Assembly (NCBI GenBank): GCA_964017195.1
Contig: OZ024895.1
Coordinates: 18,379,034 to 18,443,033, forward strand
Source: Siderastrea radians
Lineage: Eukaryota; Cnidaria; Anthozoa; Scleractinia; Rhizangiidae
Length of the DNA: 64,000 nt
Reading direction: 5' to 3'
Shown here: positions 1 through 12,514 of the stretch, in pieces
How the letters are laid out: each line of letters starts with the position of its first letter
Numbering within the stretch: the stretch's first letter is position 1
Translations under genes and position numbers: made by a program
Notes under the pieces: generated by a model
Seen by the model: only the letters and a program-made list of their open reading frames with translations
Database searches by the model: none
What the model was told of the DNA's origin: nothing

Positions 1-540
1 TGAAACATCTGTCCTGTCCCATTTCTGGTGCGCTGCCTAAAGATGAAACATCTGGGCAACTACAAGCTTCCACCTACTCTGCAATGTTAAACTTACAAAT
101 TGGAGTTAAAAATGTCCAAGTTTACCTATTGTAATTGAATTTTGTATTCATTTCCTAAATGACATCCCTATAATTTTCTACAGTAGAGAGTTTAGAAAAG
201 GGGTTATTTCAAAAAGGGGACCCAGCAATGATTTAGTTTTGTGATCCGTTATCATGTAGTTGTTCAGCCCACAGAGTAGGTTTCTGCTAACTTAACAGAT
301 GAAACATCTGTCCTGTCCCGTTTCCGGTGTGCTGCCTAAAGATGAAACATCTGGGCAACTACAAGCTTCCACCTACTCTGCAATTTAAAACTTTGACTTA
401 CAAATTGGAATTCAGACTTTACCTATTTGCTTTTGTGCACATACCACTCCTCTACGGTTTGAGAGTTTGAAAAAGGGGTCATTTCAAAAAAGGAGCCCTA
501 GCAACAAAACCAGACACAGTGATTTTGCTTCCCATTTGCA
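1..540. repeat. Tandem duplication, about 299-bp period
   Basis: The opening block (tgaaacatct gtcctgtccc...) recurs at position 300, and similarity continues for about 240 bases through the phrase aaaaggggt.atttcaaaaa. The first copy may begin before the window. Within each copy the short motif gatgaaacatctg appears twice. No coding capacity was seen. Confidence 0.85.
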
Positions 541-2939
541 CTTATAGTAAGAGTACATATTACTGGTTTTATAACTAGTTATTTTATAATCTCAAGTTGC
601 ATACTCTACATAGTGAAATACCAGATTCATGCATTGGAGGTGATCACAACTTAAAACTAATCAAATTTGATTAGTCAAGTACTTGATTTAGTTTGGGAAA
701 TGGGTTGAACTGATTACTAGTCAGCACTCAAACACTTTTCTGGAATTAATATTGTGTCAATAAGAAATGCCTAATTGTTCTGATTGGTGCCAGACATATC
801 CTTATTGGCGAATTTATTATCTAACAGCAGTTCATGCAGGTTAGGTGTGTTATCATAGTTGAAAGACAGAAACTCCCTACACCTAGTTTGGGAAAAGATG
901 TTTCTGCTGTAGACTAAGTTGGATTTCATCAGCTCAGAAGCTTGGGCGCACCGTATGAAAGTTTAGTGATAGCCGGCAAAATCAACTAAAAGTCCCTGCT
1001 TTGAATTTTTTTTAACTTTTCCATATTCATTTCGCTAGTTTCAGACTTAGTAGTACGGGCTGCGCATGTCCTTAATTCTACTTATCATTGCAGTCGACTA
1101 AAATATTGTTTCAAGAAAGCATCCTGTTTTGCCACAGCCTGCTCATTATCATTAGTTAGTTAGTTTGTTTGTTTATTTGTTTTTGTTTTTGTTTTTGTTT
1201 TTTTTTTTTGTTCTGCTTTTTACCAACTGCTCTTGATCATGAGTTATCATCATTTATTTCTTGTGCAACAGCAAACACAAACTGGCAAAAGATGCGTCAT
1301 CTTGGCAGCCCTGCTAATAAAAGATGTGTCATCTTAAGAGCAGGAATGGTTGCTAAAGACACAAAGAAACAAATATTCTTTAATTGAGTTTCAACTCTTG
1401 CATATTTTTTTCTCAAACAATCATTACTGCTGAGAGAGTGGAGAAGACTCATTACAAAGAGAGATTGGCCTGTATCAATTAAGTTATGGACTGGCAAAAT
1501 GAACATAGAAATAAAATTTCATACATCTTTCCAAATCACAGTTAATATTAGTGGCAAAAAAACCCATCATCTCAGTGGACAGTCCTTCTACAAAAGGAAG
1601 TGTCTCTATTTGTCTGACTTAATTGTTATAGACCAAAAAAGCAAAGCCAACAAACATTAATTTCGTCTCATTCTTTCCTAAGAATCCTAGTTCAATCAGA
1701 CCTCATAAAATTAATAAATTGATGTGGATTAGATGAAATTTTTTAAATAAATTCTGTATCCAACTTGCCATGCAATGCTGTTTTTCCCTCCAAACGTTTG
1801 CTTTCATGAAGCACTGATTAAAGCTGATACAAAATAGCCAGAAAAGTGTTGTCCCTGTAGTAAACTGTCCAGCTCTTTCAAATATTTACCAGTGCCATGG
1901 ATGGTAGTTGACAAAGGCAAGAAATCTGAAAACGACAAGGTTGAGAAGGTCATTTGTAACACTTGCACAATGTAAATGAAATTCACTTAATGAGAAGAGC
2001 TTGTTTTATTACAATCACAGATTGAAAGGGATAGGATCACTGGCCAAAGAGACACCTTGTGTGGGACATAAAACTATGTACATCAGGTAAACCACCCAAT
2101 AGATTGAGAAATAATTGTTTTGAGAACAAGATTAACAGGAACAAGATTCACCTTTAATCCATCAAACTGTTTTCAAGTATGTCATCATACTGAAATGGTG
2201 GGGTTAGAGAAACTGTGGTGCTGCGTCGGTGGGGACGTGAAACACAAAATTGAAAGTTAGTGGCCAATTTACCTTATCAACTCAGTTGATAAATCCAATT
2301 ATTAGCATAAATGGTGTTTTGTCATGAATGACAAATATTCCTGTGAATGTGCTCAATATTAATTTTAACATGGATAATATGAGTATTGCTTACAAATCCT
2401 TTGTATCCAACTGATAGAAGTTGATAGAGCAGTAAAATGACCCCTCAGGTCAAAGAGATGTAGTCGTATAAAGACGGGAGTCATATCAATGGGTTTAAAG
2501 ATAAGAAACAGACAGGATTTTTTTTCAGGCCAAAAAAGTACTAGCCATAATAATGAGGTAGTTGTTTCTTGATAGAGTGGCTAAGATCCTTAGATGGGGT
2601 TCAACAGTATAGATAGTATGAATTTACAACAAGAGTAATCTTTATTGAGGCAGTCATTAAGGTGGTAAAAATAATATTGACTAATGACATTGACTGTAAC
2701 AATGAAGTCAGCTTTACCAACACCCACTTAATAAAACACTCTGTTGGGCCAACTGCTCATTGTTTGGACAATCTTCCAACCTTGCGCATTACCCTCTGAC
2801 ATACCAACTGCCAAAAGGGGTTGACTTACTAAATACATGTAACACTCTTGCCAGAAAGAGTTTCCCTTAAAGTTTTGTTTTAAGCCTTAGGCATTATATG
2901 CATGTATACTAGGCTTTGATATGCATGTACCAGCTGCTG

Positions 2940-2940
<1 letters not shown>
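541..2940. other. Gene-poor intergenic stretch
   Basis: No convincing coding region. It contains a T-rich GTTTTT microsatellite near 1163-1209 and a short repeated phrase (gatg.gtcatctt) near 1290-1335. All open frames are short, have no family resemblance and run through simple sequence. Confidence 0.5.

Positions 2941-3006
<66 letters not shown>
2941..3006. repeat. (AAT)n microsatellite
   Basis: An uninterrupted AAT tract of 22 units. Similar AAT tracts occur near 9963-10003 and 11264-11300. Confidence 0.97.
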
Positions 3007-3008
<2 letters not shown>

Positions 3009-3100
3009 TTACGTACAGCAGCAACAACAACATATACCTCAAATAGCTAGGGAACCAATCAGAATACAGTCGAAATTCTTCTTGTGACCACTCTCATAAG

Positions 3101-4215
3101 GGATGGTTCACAATTTATGTAGAGGTAGGGCTATGGTGATTATAGATTTTTTCCCTTGCATTTTTTGAAAGCCCTCCCCCCGTTATTTGGTGTGTGTTTT
3201 TCCCTGGCCCTCCTCATTGCATAACCCACAACCGTAGGCAAAATATCATAACCCCCCCTCCTCCTCCACCACCACCCAAAACACCCTGATGACTAAAACA
3301 AGGCATTTTTGGTCTCACAATTAACCACATAATGACAATTGTTTAATAAGCAACACTAGTAATTAGTTTATTGAAAATGAAAAACTTAAAATTTATCAAA
3401 CTGATGATAAGCATAAATAAAAGGATACAGCTTACATTCACCACAGTCTTCTAAACCAGCTAAAAATGGCCATTTAATTGGTTTGTTGAGGCATCATTCC
3501 ATTAATATAATTTCACATGAAATATACACACAGAATGCTCACATCATACAAATAGAATTTAGCTTTCTAGAATACCTTAAGGACGTACAAATTAGGTTTA
3601 AAATATTATCTTGCAATGGAGTCAATTGTGGCCATTTCTAATGTGGTCTATACATGCTGTGCAGCCAGTTATAAGGCAGTTAGTGGTTTGATAGCTTCAC
3701 CACCAATTGGAATATAAACGTAAGAACATGGTCTCTCCTCCGCAGAGGTGCCCGCTGGTATCCCATTAATAAAATTTTAAATAAAAATTAAAAATTAATA
3801 GCGCAGGGGACAATGGGAAGAGTGAAAGGCATGGTCTCCCTCCTATTTCCCCATCCCCGCCTCTTAGAGATGCAAAGAGACCTCTGGAGAAGAGAGGAAC
3901 ATGGAATTATAAATAAATGTTCTGAGAAAGCAAGTATCAGCGTGAGTTTATTATTCATTGACATCGACTGTTACTTTGTATTTATAAGCTCCAGCTATAC
4001 TAGAACTTCATTTACAGATCCTTCTGCTAAATATTGGTAAACGGATGGTGGCGGTTTTTTATTTATGGAATTTTTTGAATGGTCCCCCCTTATACCTTCT
4101 TTCACATTGGGAGAAATTTTTGCTAGGCCCCCCCCCCCAAAACCTAAAAGGAAAAATCATACCCCCCGCTAAAAAGCACTATAGCCCCCTCTACATAAAT
4201 TATGAACCCTCCCTA
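3101..4215. mobile_element. Possible inverted-repeat-bounded element, C-rich inside
   Basis: About 45 bases near 3101-3145 (agggatggttcacaatttatg...) match the reverse complement of about 4170-4215 imperfectly. Polycytosine-rich segments follow the ends on both sides. No clear target duplication was found, so this may be an old non-autonomous transposon or two separate inserted copies of one repeat. Confidence 0.4.
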
Positions 4216-4749
4216 AGTGAAGAGCTCTAGGAGTGAGATAGGTACTTTATTAAAATACTTTGCAGCTCATAGAGCTGAATTGCGTATTCTACATTCTATG
4301 ATACAAATTTACAAAATTTAAAATTTAAAATTTATAATATCTAAAATCTACAACAAGCATAGTGAAATCCCGTTTGAATTGTCACTCAAACTCTGTAATG
4401 CAAAGCTCTCACAAGCGATTGTTCCCGTAACCAACTGCGACCACTTTGTTGAATTTCTGACTGGTCTTATTCTTTGTTTCTTATAATTGCTTGAAGATGA
4501 CCACTCAGTCAACACTTAAATAAAACTACTCACTTCTTGAGCTAATTCAGAGTAATACATAGCATAAGAGCTAATGGTTGTTGACTTGTACATGTACATG
4601 TACAGTGTACATACGCAATCCTCTTCTATAAAAAATATTTAATATTTACATACAAATCTACAGTACTATTGGTGACCATCAAAAGCTCTCATAAGCGACC
4701 ACCCTCCATTGTTTCACCATGTGGTTCTTTTACAAGAGCCCCTTCTCGT

Positions 4750-5003
4750 TAGACTACACGCAGTCTCTCTTTCCGCTCAGGGTAGTCAAGCGAAACAAGC
4801 GAGCAAGAGTGGACGAAAATAGCCTGCTGCATTGTTACGTGACAAGCTGAGTGTAGCAAGCTGCAAATTGCCTGCTGCATTGATACACTCACGTATCAAG
4901 GTAGCAGGCAATTTTTTCGCGTGTCACGTAACAATTCATGCTTGCTTGCTTGTTCGTTTTGCACGACTATCCCTGAGTGGAAAGAGAGACTGCTCGTAGT
5001 CTA
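4750..5003. mobile_element. 254-bp palindromic MITE with 8-bp TSD
   Basis: The two ends are inverted copies over most of the length, beginning TAGACTAC and ending GTAGTCTA. Both arms contain the phrase cagtctctctttcc and the block gttacgtgac. It is flanked by perfect 8-bp direct repeats CTTCTCGT at 4742-4749 and 5004-5011. An 8-bp duplication fits the hAT superfamily, as a non-autonomous derivative. There is no coding capacity. Confidence 0.88.
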
Positions 5004-5011
5004 CTTCTCGT

Positions 5012-5890
5012 AATTAAGCGACCAGCTCTGGTTGCAACCACTTTTCTGAATTCTCGAGGTGGTCACTTATGAGAGCTTTGACTGTAATGAAACCTGTAAT
5101 ATTCACAGTAGATCATATCTATGAAAAGCAGTGACATGACTTCTTGTGCAATTTGAGATAAGATTGGCGATATTCCTAAAGAAAAATTGTGGTTCTCAAA
5201 TTGTCTTACACCATTTGCATTCAATTACCGTGGATTCTTCCACAAACATAAATGCAAACTTACAAGAAGACTTATTCTCCATGTTTGCTGGAGCCTATCG
5301 ATTGTCCACAATCAAAAACATTCCCTTATGTACCGGTCAAATTGAAGCTTCAACATACCCCCATGGGCATACCCCAGGCATTTGACTGTGCATCATGCCT
5401 GGAGAGGGGGGAATCTGAACGTTGCCTTGGAAGGGGGGGTGAATTTGAACAAATTTATCTCTTGTTCTAGCCTAATACGCCTGTGAGTTTTTTCGTTTTT
5501 TTACAGGGTTTGATGGATTTCTAGGATAGAATTTCGCCTTTGTTAGTGAATAACTCTCTCAAAATGGTCTTTAAAAGAAGTTTGAAGGTGTCTTTACGGC
5601 ATATCTCTCTCTGAAAACCGTGAACAGTGTTTGCTTGAAGACGAAATTTGTCTTTGAGGAGAGGTTACGCGTATTTCAGTACTAATTGGTGGGGCATTTG
5701 AACGGCTTTTTTGCCCCGAGGGGAGGAATTTGAACAAGCCAATCGTCAAAAGTTCAAATGCCCGGGGGGGGGAGGGGGGAGGATGTTGAAGCTTCAATTT
5801 GGGTGGTACATTATATTAGGCCCTTTCGACCTAGAAAAGCCCAAGATGATATTAATAGGATCAACAGTCAAATACAAAATAAAGTAGTTT
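5012..5890. other. Intergenic, low-complexity C/G-rich patches
   Basis: No gene recognised. The segment 5330-5790 carries repeated phrases of the type catttga, cccggggggggg and aatttgaac. They resemble the C-rich patches near 9060-9210 and 9790-9930, so this is probably dispersed repeat material. Confidence 0.4.
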
Positions 5891-5900
5891 GTTAACTTAC

Positions 5901-6033
5901 CAGTTTCAACAGCGATACATTGGTACATGACTGATGAATTCCCTTTTTTTTCTCGGATAAGACATGTGGACATTTGCTGAAGACCGGGGCTGATGATCCA
6001 AGTCGAAACGAGGGCTACCCGTATAGCTTCCAT
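5901..6033 (-). CDS. Candidate first exon of a host gene (unrecognised)
   Basis: On the minus strand an ATG at 6033 opens a 44-codon reading frame with a mildly hydrophobic start (MEAIRVALVSTW). It runs into a good splice-donor context, ACTG|GTAAGTT, with the GT at 5900-5899. The encoded segment has three cysteines and no domain I can name. No matching downstream exon was identified at lower coordinates, so this is an exon-like signal only. It could equally be a chance open frame next to a donor-like site. Confidence 0.25.
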
Positions 6034-6039
6034 TTTGCT

Positions 6040-9000
6040 AAAACTGCTTTGTGGGAAAGGCTATTTTCGTACGCTGGGTGAACCCTGATACATCCGAAAG
6101 TAAGAACCAGCGCCGTCTTCGTTTTACGAGGAACAAGGAACGTACAAAACTATAAAATATACCTATAGCCATAACCCTTGCCTTCACAACAGTGCAAATC
6201 CGCGCCAAAATTCATCAAGTCCCGCGCTATGTTCGCCCGTGATACTTTTGGACAGTTGTAGTTGTCATAGGAGTGTGAAATTTCCGGACACCCCCGGGGC
6301 CAGGCAAATCGAAGGAATCGGTGGCATGAATTTGTAAGTATTCACAGAATAGGTTTAACTTGATTTTTCCTTCTTGAAAAAAGGATAGAGAAACTTTGTT
6401 CAATTCGCTACTCTTTGATAGGGGTGACACATGAAATTTCTGAGCAAACTGAGTTTGTGCTTATCGTCCCTCCCCTCCCCAACCTTCTCTTTCCGAGTTA
6501 ATTTATTCTGTGAAAGCCGTTGTTGAATTATACTATGCGCGCGCAGCCCGAATTGGTAGGCGGTTATTTCAAGTTGAAATGGAAGGACTTCGTTTTATTT
6601 CGTAAGAAAATGGTAGAAAATAGCGAGGTTCACCTTGCGAAAGCAGTTCAGAGAGGTCAGAATCAATAGCCAGAAGCCGGCAGGTCTGCAAGAAAGTGTT
6701 TCACAATGTTCTGGCGACTCCATGGTTGACACTGGAACATGGAACAACCAATGTAGACTTTCAAGGTTAGTGTGAATTGTGTTCAATGATTTTGAATTCC
6801 CGTAACCTCAAACGGTTTCTTTAAAAACCAGAGTAAGTCATTAATACTCAACAAATTGTACAGCTCGCTATTTGCGTTTTAAACAAGCGATGATTTGGTG
6901 CAACTACAGGACGTGTGATTACGGTATGAGCGTATGGCGTACGTGCATACATGTACAGTTTTTGTGCGAGCATTTGTATGAGACCCCTTCCATTGGCAGG
7001 CTAACAGAGAGTATTAAGACTTACTTTGAAAGAAAACTCGCGTTTTAGCGTTGTTAACCCTTTCATTTAGACTGAATATTACAAAGTACTCGTCAGTTAC
7101 TGTTTGCCAGGCACAATAATTTATTATATGTTTTGAATTATCATGTTTACACATTATTTTAATTTCATAATGTGAGATCTTTATGCCTTACCGCCTTAAG
7201 AAATTAGTTCTTAGTTTTGAGGGGTTCCTTTAAAGCATTTTGCATGAACCGATTTAATACTTAGCCTGCGAGCAGGCTCACCAAGTGTGTTATTGGCGCA
7301 AGTATTTTGGTGCCGGCGAGAGGAATGGGGCGAGGAAAAGTGAGCCTGCACAAAAGCCGTTGAAATTTGAATTCCACCCCTGTGAGGTGACAAGTCTCAA
7401 CTGTCAAGGTATCAAATATCTAACCAATACAAGCGAAGCAAAATGTAAACAAACACAACAGCAGATTTTCACACTTGAGAGGATCAAGTTCTTTATGAAT
7501 GTGCCAGAATAGCGCAAAAGAAAATTATAAACACAGTTGACAATTTTTGCCACGTTTAAATGTGTTCTACTCGAAACCAGTATGGAACTAGGAATCCTCG
7601 AGAAATCAAATCGGAAAGGCATCTGTGCTGATGACTCAGAATCGATGCGCAAGAACACATTAGAAGTTAAAAATATCGAACTCCAGGGACATGAAACTTG
7701 CAGTTACAAAGAGTATAGAGCCGCTACCGCAGAAGACTTCACCCTTGCATGATGCGTTGCAAACATCTGTAAACAGGAACAAGCAATACCATCTTCCCAC
7801 AATAACAAGTAACCAATCTCGGTGTAACAAAGACTGCAAGATAATGCCCATTGCATGGTCAAATAAAAATTAGTGGTACAGATCCTGTCATTTTGGAGAT
7901 CCCAAGAAGAGAAGCTTGAAAACTACCACGCACTAAAAGCAGGCTGCAATAACCGAAATAAACATGGCCAATATTCTAAAAAATGACACAAAACCGCAAT
8001 CGCTAGCCAGACGCAACCAGCTGAGTCACATTAAGAGATTGAATTGATTGAAAAACCGATAGACTCTGAGCACTCCTCCTACTTTCCTTCTTGCTAAAAC
8101 TAGGAGAAGAAAGAGACCGCTCACAGTCTGAAGGCAACAAACAATAACACCACCTTTTACTTAGCTTTGTATATACTTAATGTTAGTTTCTATTATTTTT
8201 CACAACCCCACAAGCTGCAGAGCTTTAATTTTAATCGTGGTGGAAAAAAGGCTGTCTTTCTGTCTGTCTGTTATTCTTGGTACAGTTTGAATTGTCATTA
8301 GTGAAAAAAATGGTGCTTGATCCTGTCATATTGAATGAAAACAAATCAGGTTTCTTTCACAGGATCCAAAATTTATGTAAGCCACAAACTTTTGACTCCA
8401 TCACGGAATCTTTATCAAGTTGAATTATCATGTTTATACATGTATGTACTAAATTTCATAATGTGAAATCTTTATGCTTAGTACAGTTTGCAAGTGATGG
8501 CATTTTCGGCAGATCTTCAAGCGCTGTACCATTGCAAGTGATCACATTTGCACCAGTTGATTAAATAATGTGTTTTGGCATTGTTTTTCATTATTGTGTT
8601 TACACATTTGCTTTCACAAGATGAGGTATTAAGTAATGGCTTGTGCTGCTGCATGTCATTGTTGCCATGTTTTTTTTTCCTTAAGACTGCCTAGTGGTTG
8701 CAAACTGAACTGCAAATTTGTCTTGATTCCAGTTGTTAACCCTTCTTTGTTTTATATGATAAATTTATAGTCAATGACTAGCAAGACAAAAGAAAGAAAA
8801 GATAGGAAAAATGGACAAGACGAATCTAATAGACATGTGACACCACTAAATACTGCTGTTCTCTGTTTCAGGAGAAAAGACTGAGGTGGCAGTAGCAATA
8901 TTGCCACTGCTATATGGTAAAGGCTGGAACATGCAAACACAAGGAATTTGTGGAGTTTATCTTTGTAAGTGCACCTTGTATGTGTAAAAGTTGTATCTGG

Positions 9001-9040
9001 GGGGCTGGCTTATACGCCGGTGTTTATGGTGTATTGGTTA
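6040..9040. other. Intergenic stretch without recognised genes
   Basis: No convincing gene. Two diverged copies of a 60-bp phrase (gaattatcatgttta.aca... ataatgtgagatctttatgc) lie near 7135-7195 and 8423-8482. The segment 8060-8125 resembles the cagtctctctttcc end of the MITE at 4750. Short open frames around 7200-7870 overlap on both strands and match nothing known. Confidence 0.4.
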
Positions 9041-9043
9041 TGC

Positions 9044-9943
9044 ATCGGTCAATTCCAGCTGCGCCTTCCCCCCCCCCCCCAGCTAACCCCCCGGGCATTA
9101 GAATTTTTTTTCTTGGATGGCAAATTCCCGGGAATGGGGGCACTTAAGCTGCCAAATGCCCTGTGGTGGGGACGAAGAAAGAGGGCAAATGCCCTGCCCC
9201 CAGGATGGTACGTCCCCAAGCAACACTGCAGCAGTTTTCATTCATTGCACAATAGTGCCCCTTTCAACATTTAAATGTGTGATTTTTTGTTTCTGTAGGT
9301 CTACCTCTCCATCTTCTAATTGGTTAATAATGCAGACAACACTACATGATAGTTGATTCTCATTTTATGGTTATTTATTTTGCTTTTAAACAGTTCACTA
9401 GTAAAAATATCTTGACATCATAAAATAGTCTGTGGTAAAGTTATCTGTTGTGAATATTCTAATAATATGCAAAGGTAAATGATGATCCCCATAAACATGT
9501 TTAGAATTTAATAAACGATCGTGATAGTTTTAGAATCATTGCGACAAAATTCTAATTATAAAATCCTTGATTAAAGAAGCATACATATGTCAATTCAGGT
9601 TAATCGTTTCTGATAGCTCAAGTTGTGCCTCGGTAAGCAATTAAGAAATAAATGCATAAAGTCGAGAAAACCTCCACAAGTTTGTCCAGTCCTCAACTTT
9701 GACGGACAAGCCAATCTACGTCGAGCCAGTCTGCGACAAACTGCTGGATCTTCCATGTTTGGATTTAGAGTCGGAAACCATGTGCCAATAGCCCAGGGGT
9801 AGTACCCTGCGTAGTCAAATGCCCGACCCCTGAGCCATGCCAAATTTGCTAATGCCCCACCCCCGGGACTGACAAGGTGCGCAAATGCCCCGCAGTTGCC
9901 CAGTGATGGGGGATGGGTGCAGCTGGAATTGACTGATGCATTA
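9044..9943. mobile_element. Possible inverted-repeat element with AAATGCCC-rich ends
   Basis: The phrase tgcatcggtcaattccagct near 9043-9063 is the reverse complement, with one mismatch, of the phrase ending near 9943 (agctggaattgactgatgca). Both ends lead inward into C-rich sequence with repeated CAAATGCCC motifs. No target duplication was established. The right end is repeated near 11024-11046 as part of the tandem duplication. Confidence 0.45.
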
Positions 9944-10130
9944 TGCTCAGGTAACAGTAAGTAATAATAATAATAATAATAATAACAATAATAATAATAA
10001 TAAACTTGAAGGACAAGTATTAGCATTCCAGTCAAATTCAGAGATAAACCAAACTTATGGTTTGTAAATATTTTTTTTTTCTGGAAGGGGACAGTTGTTA
10101 CTAATTTTTATAGTGGTCATTTAATGAAGA
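9634..10130. repeat. Direct repeat copy 1 (about 500 bp)
   Basis: This block runs from taagcaattaagaaataaatg through an (AAT)n tract to catttaatgaagat. It recurs almost unchanged from 10131 to about 11427, split in that copy by two insertions. It looks like a recent tandem duplication. Confidence 0.88.
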
Positions 10131-10140
10131 TAAGCAATTA

Positions 10141-10747
10141 CACTCAAACGAAGAAAACCGTGAACGCTGCAAATATTCTTGGAATGTGTGTTTTGACCAA
10201 TCGCGCGCGAGACCTTGTAACCGCAGAAAACGAATGGGTTTCTCAGTCACGGAATCGAGTTGGTTCTCGAATTGTTTTGAAAGGCCTCAAGATTCAATCT
10301 TCATCTTTATCTTACAGGAATTAAAATTACTATTCCTCTCTATCTGAGAGCCACATGCACTATGCAAGCGAAAATATGTTTGAGCGCTTTTGGAGAATAA
10401 AATTTTTCCACATGGCGGCACCAACGATTAGCGGTTCCAACATTTCAAATAAAAGCAACTCAAGCGGCAGTTATTTCACCTTGATGTAAAAATTGCAACG
10501 TCCACCCTTAAAATTCCAGAAATTCGCCCAAAGCTGCTGTTATTTCTGATAGCACAGCTGACTCGATTTATTTAGGCCGAAATCATTAAATCTTGAGGTC
10601 TTTCGAAACAAATTGAGAACCAAATCCTTTCCGTGACTGAGCAGCCCATTCGTTTTCTGCGGTTACAAGGTATCGCACGTGATTGGTCAAAACACAATGA
10701 ACATTCCAGAAATATTTTCAGTGTTCACGGTTTTCTTTGTTTGAGTG
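10141..10747. mobile_element. 607-bp MITE with long inverted repeats, TA target site
   Basis: The ends are CACTCAAACGAAGAAAACCG and its near reverse complement ending GTTTGAGTG. The arms match for about 170 bases (10141-10310 against 10570-10747). The element is flanked by TA on both sides. The neighbouring duplicate at 9634 preserves the uninterrupted site (caat-TA-agaaat), which confirms both the boundaries and the TA duplication. This pattern is typical of Tc1/mariner-type non-autonomous elements. Confidence 0.85.
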
Positions 10748-11077
10748 TAAGAAATAAATGCATAAAGTCAAGAAAACCTCCACAAGTTTGTCCAGTCCTC
10801 AACTTTGACGGACAAGCCAATCTACGTCGAGCTAGTCTGCGACAAACTGCTGGATCTTCCATGTTTGGATTTAGAGTCGGAAACCATGTGCCAATAGCTT
10901 AGGGGTAGTACCCTGCGTAGTCAAATGCCCGACCCCTGAGCCATGCCAAATTTGCTAATGCCCCACCCCCGGGACTGACAAGGTGCGCAAATGCCCCGCA
11001 GTTGCCCAGTGATGGGGGATGGGTGCAGCTGGAATTGACTGATGCATTATGCTCATGTAACAGTAAGTAATAATAAT

Positions 11078-11265
11078 GTTTTTTGTTTTTTTTTTTTTTT
11101 TGACGGTTTTATTTTCAACGCTTTTACAAATATTGTGTAATCCCTATCCTACTATTACATTTTCAATATTACATCAATACCAGTTCTAATACAGTTTACA
11201 GTCTTATATGTGTTACAGGTATATCATAATTAATAATTGTTAAAAGTAAATTACAGATTCTGATT

Positions 11266-11266
<1 letters not shown>
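11078..11266 (-). mobile_element. Poly-T-headed retroposed insertion
   Basis: About 190 bases starting with a run of about 17 T, absent from the otherwise identical copy at 9634. A 5' poly-T on the plus strand is what a poly-A-tailed retroposon inserted on the minus strand would show. The family is not recognised. The target lies inside an (AAT)n tract, so any target duplication is masked. Confidence 0.55.
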
Positions 11267-11301
<35 letters not shown>

Positions 11302-11375
11302 TAGAAGGACAAGTATTAGCATTCCAGTCAAATTCAGAGATAAACCAAACTTATGGTTTGTAAATATTTTTTTTT

Positions 11376-12131
11376 TCTGGAAGGGGACAGTTGTTACTAA
11401 TTTTTATAGTGGTCATTTAATGAAGATTGTTCCTTATTAAATAATTTATTTGGTCAGAGTTTCGACTGAATACAATGCAGACTACAGAAATGAGGATGCA
11501 AACAGTCCAATCGAATACACAGTTTCATGCAGCTTCTATTCTAGTCCCCAGATGTACTAGTTCTTTTTGTTGTTGTTGTTGTCGTCATTGTTTTTAATGT
11601 CATGATGTACACTGTAGTACTTCATGTTTTTTTCACTAAACTCTTGTAGTGAAGATGCTACATGAACATCAAATGTTTCATCTCCCTGAAAGTATCCACA
11701 TTCACAAGTGACCATCTTTACATAAGCATCCAAGGTCATGAGATCTTTTCTGGAAGGGGACAGTTCTTACTAATTTTTATAGTGGTCATTTAATGAAGAT
11801 TGTTCCTTATTAAATATTTGGTCAGAGTTTCGACTGAATACAATGCAGATTGCAGAAATGAGGATACAAACAGTCCAATCGAATACACAGTTTCATGCAC
11901 CTGCTACAGTGTATTCTAGTCCCCAGATGTACTAGTTTTTGTTGTTGTTGTTGTTGTTGTTGTTGTAGTCATTGTTTTTAATGTCATGATGTACACTGAA
12001 GTACTTCATGTTTTTTTTTGCTAAACTGTTGTAGTGAAGATGCTGCATGAACATAAAATGTTTCATCTCCCTGAAAGTATCCACATTCACAAGTGACCAT
12101 CTTCACATAAGCATCCGAGGTCATGAGATCT
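11376..12131. repeat. Tandem duplication, about 373-bp period
   Basis: Two consecutive copies start tctggaaggggacagtt at 11376 and 11749. Both contain gactgaatacaatgcaga, a (GTT)n microsatellite and the ending catgagatctt. The first half of each unit is the tail of the larger duplication seen at 10050-10125. Confidence 0.88.
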
Positions 12132-12217
12132 TATTTAAGTCAGATAATTTGTTAATTATTTTACTTTATTTTTGTTATTGTTTTTTATTCTTACATTCTT
12201 GATTGTTTCTTCAACAG

Positions 12218-12514
12218 GAAGAAACCAGTGCCAAACAAGTGGCAGAGAGGAAAACAACACCATATCCATTTCTAATCTTCCAGGGTGACCTGGATTTTTC
12301 GGCCAGTAAGGTGCACTTAGCCGCTGGGAAGATAATTTTGTGCACCTCAGAGAGATCCATTGTTGAGGGAACTCTAGCTATGTTGGCCACGATTTATGTT
12401 TTTGTTTCTGAATATCCACCAGGCCTTTGTGTTACTTTGACGATAGTGGCCGTTCAGATAAACTCGTTTCATGTTCCGACATTGTTAAAACGGTTCATTG
12501 CTTTTTTTTTGTAA
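12218..12514 (+). CDS. Candidate terminal exon of an unrecognised gene
   Basis: A pyrimidine-rich tract ending TTCAACAG (AG at 12216-12217) is followed by 98 open codons to a stop at 12512. The middle section (YPFLIFQGDLDF, then IVEGTLAMLATIYVF and EYPPGL) has the look of a compact alpha/beta domain. It vaguely recalls C-terminal modules of repeat-associated proteins in aquatic animals, but I cannot name the family. No upstream exon is apparent, as the preceding kilobase is tandem repeat. It may be a stranded exon moved by duplication. Confidence 0.35.
   Translation, partial: EETSAKQVAERKTTPYPFLIFQGDLDFSASKVHLAAGKIILCTSERSIVEGTLAMLATIYVFVSEYPPGLCVTLTIVAVQINSFHVPTLLKRFIAFFL

Larger units (their letters stand above)
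10131..11427. repeat. Direct repeat copy 2, carrying two insertions
   Basis: Second copy of the block at 9634. It is interrupted by a TA-flanked MITE at 10141-10747 and by a poly-T-headed insertion at 11078-11266 inside the (AAT)n tract. The remaining sequence is nearly identical to copy 1, including the C-rich AAATGCCC section. Confidence 0.85.

Noticed and set aside
2941..3006. CRISPR-like or satellite array
   Set aside because: It is a plain AAT microsatellite; no spacer structure occurs anywhere in the window.
9595..10035. 146-codon minus-strand open frame
   Set aside because: It runs through the (AAT)n tract (a poly-tyrosine block) and the C-rich AAATGCCC repeat, so it is a by-product of simple sequence.
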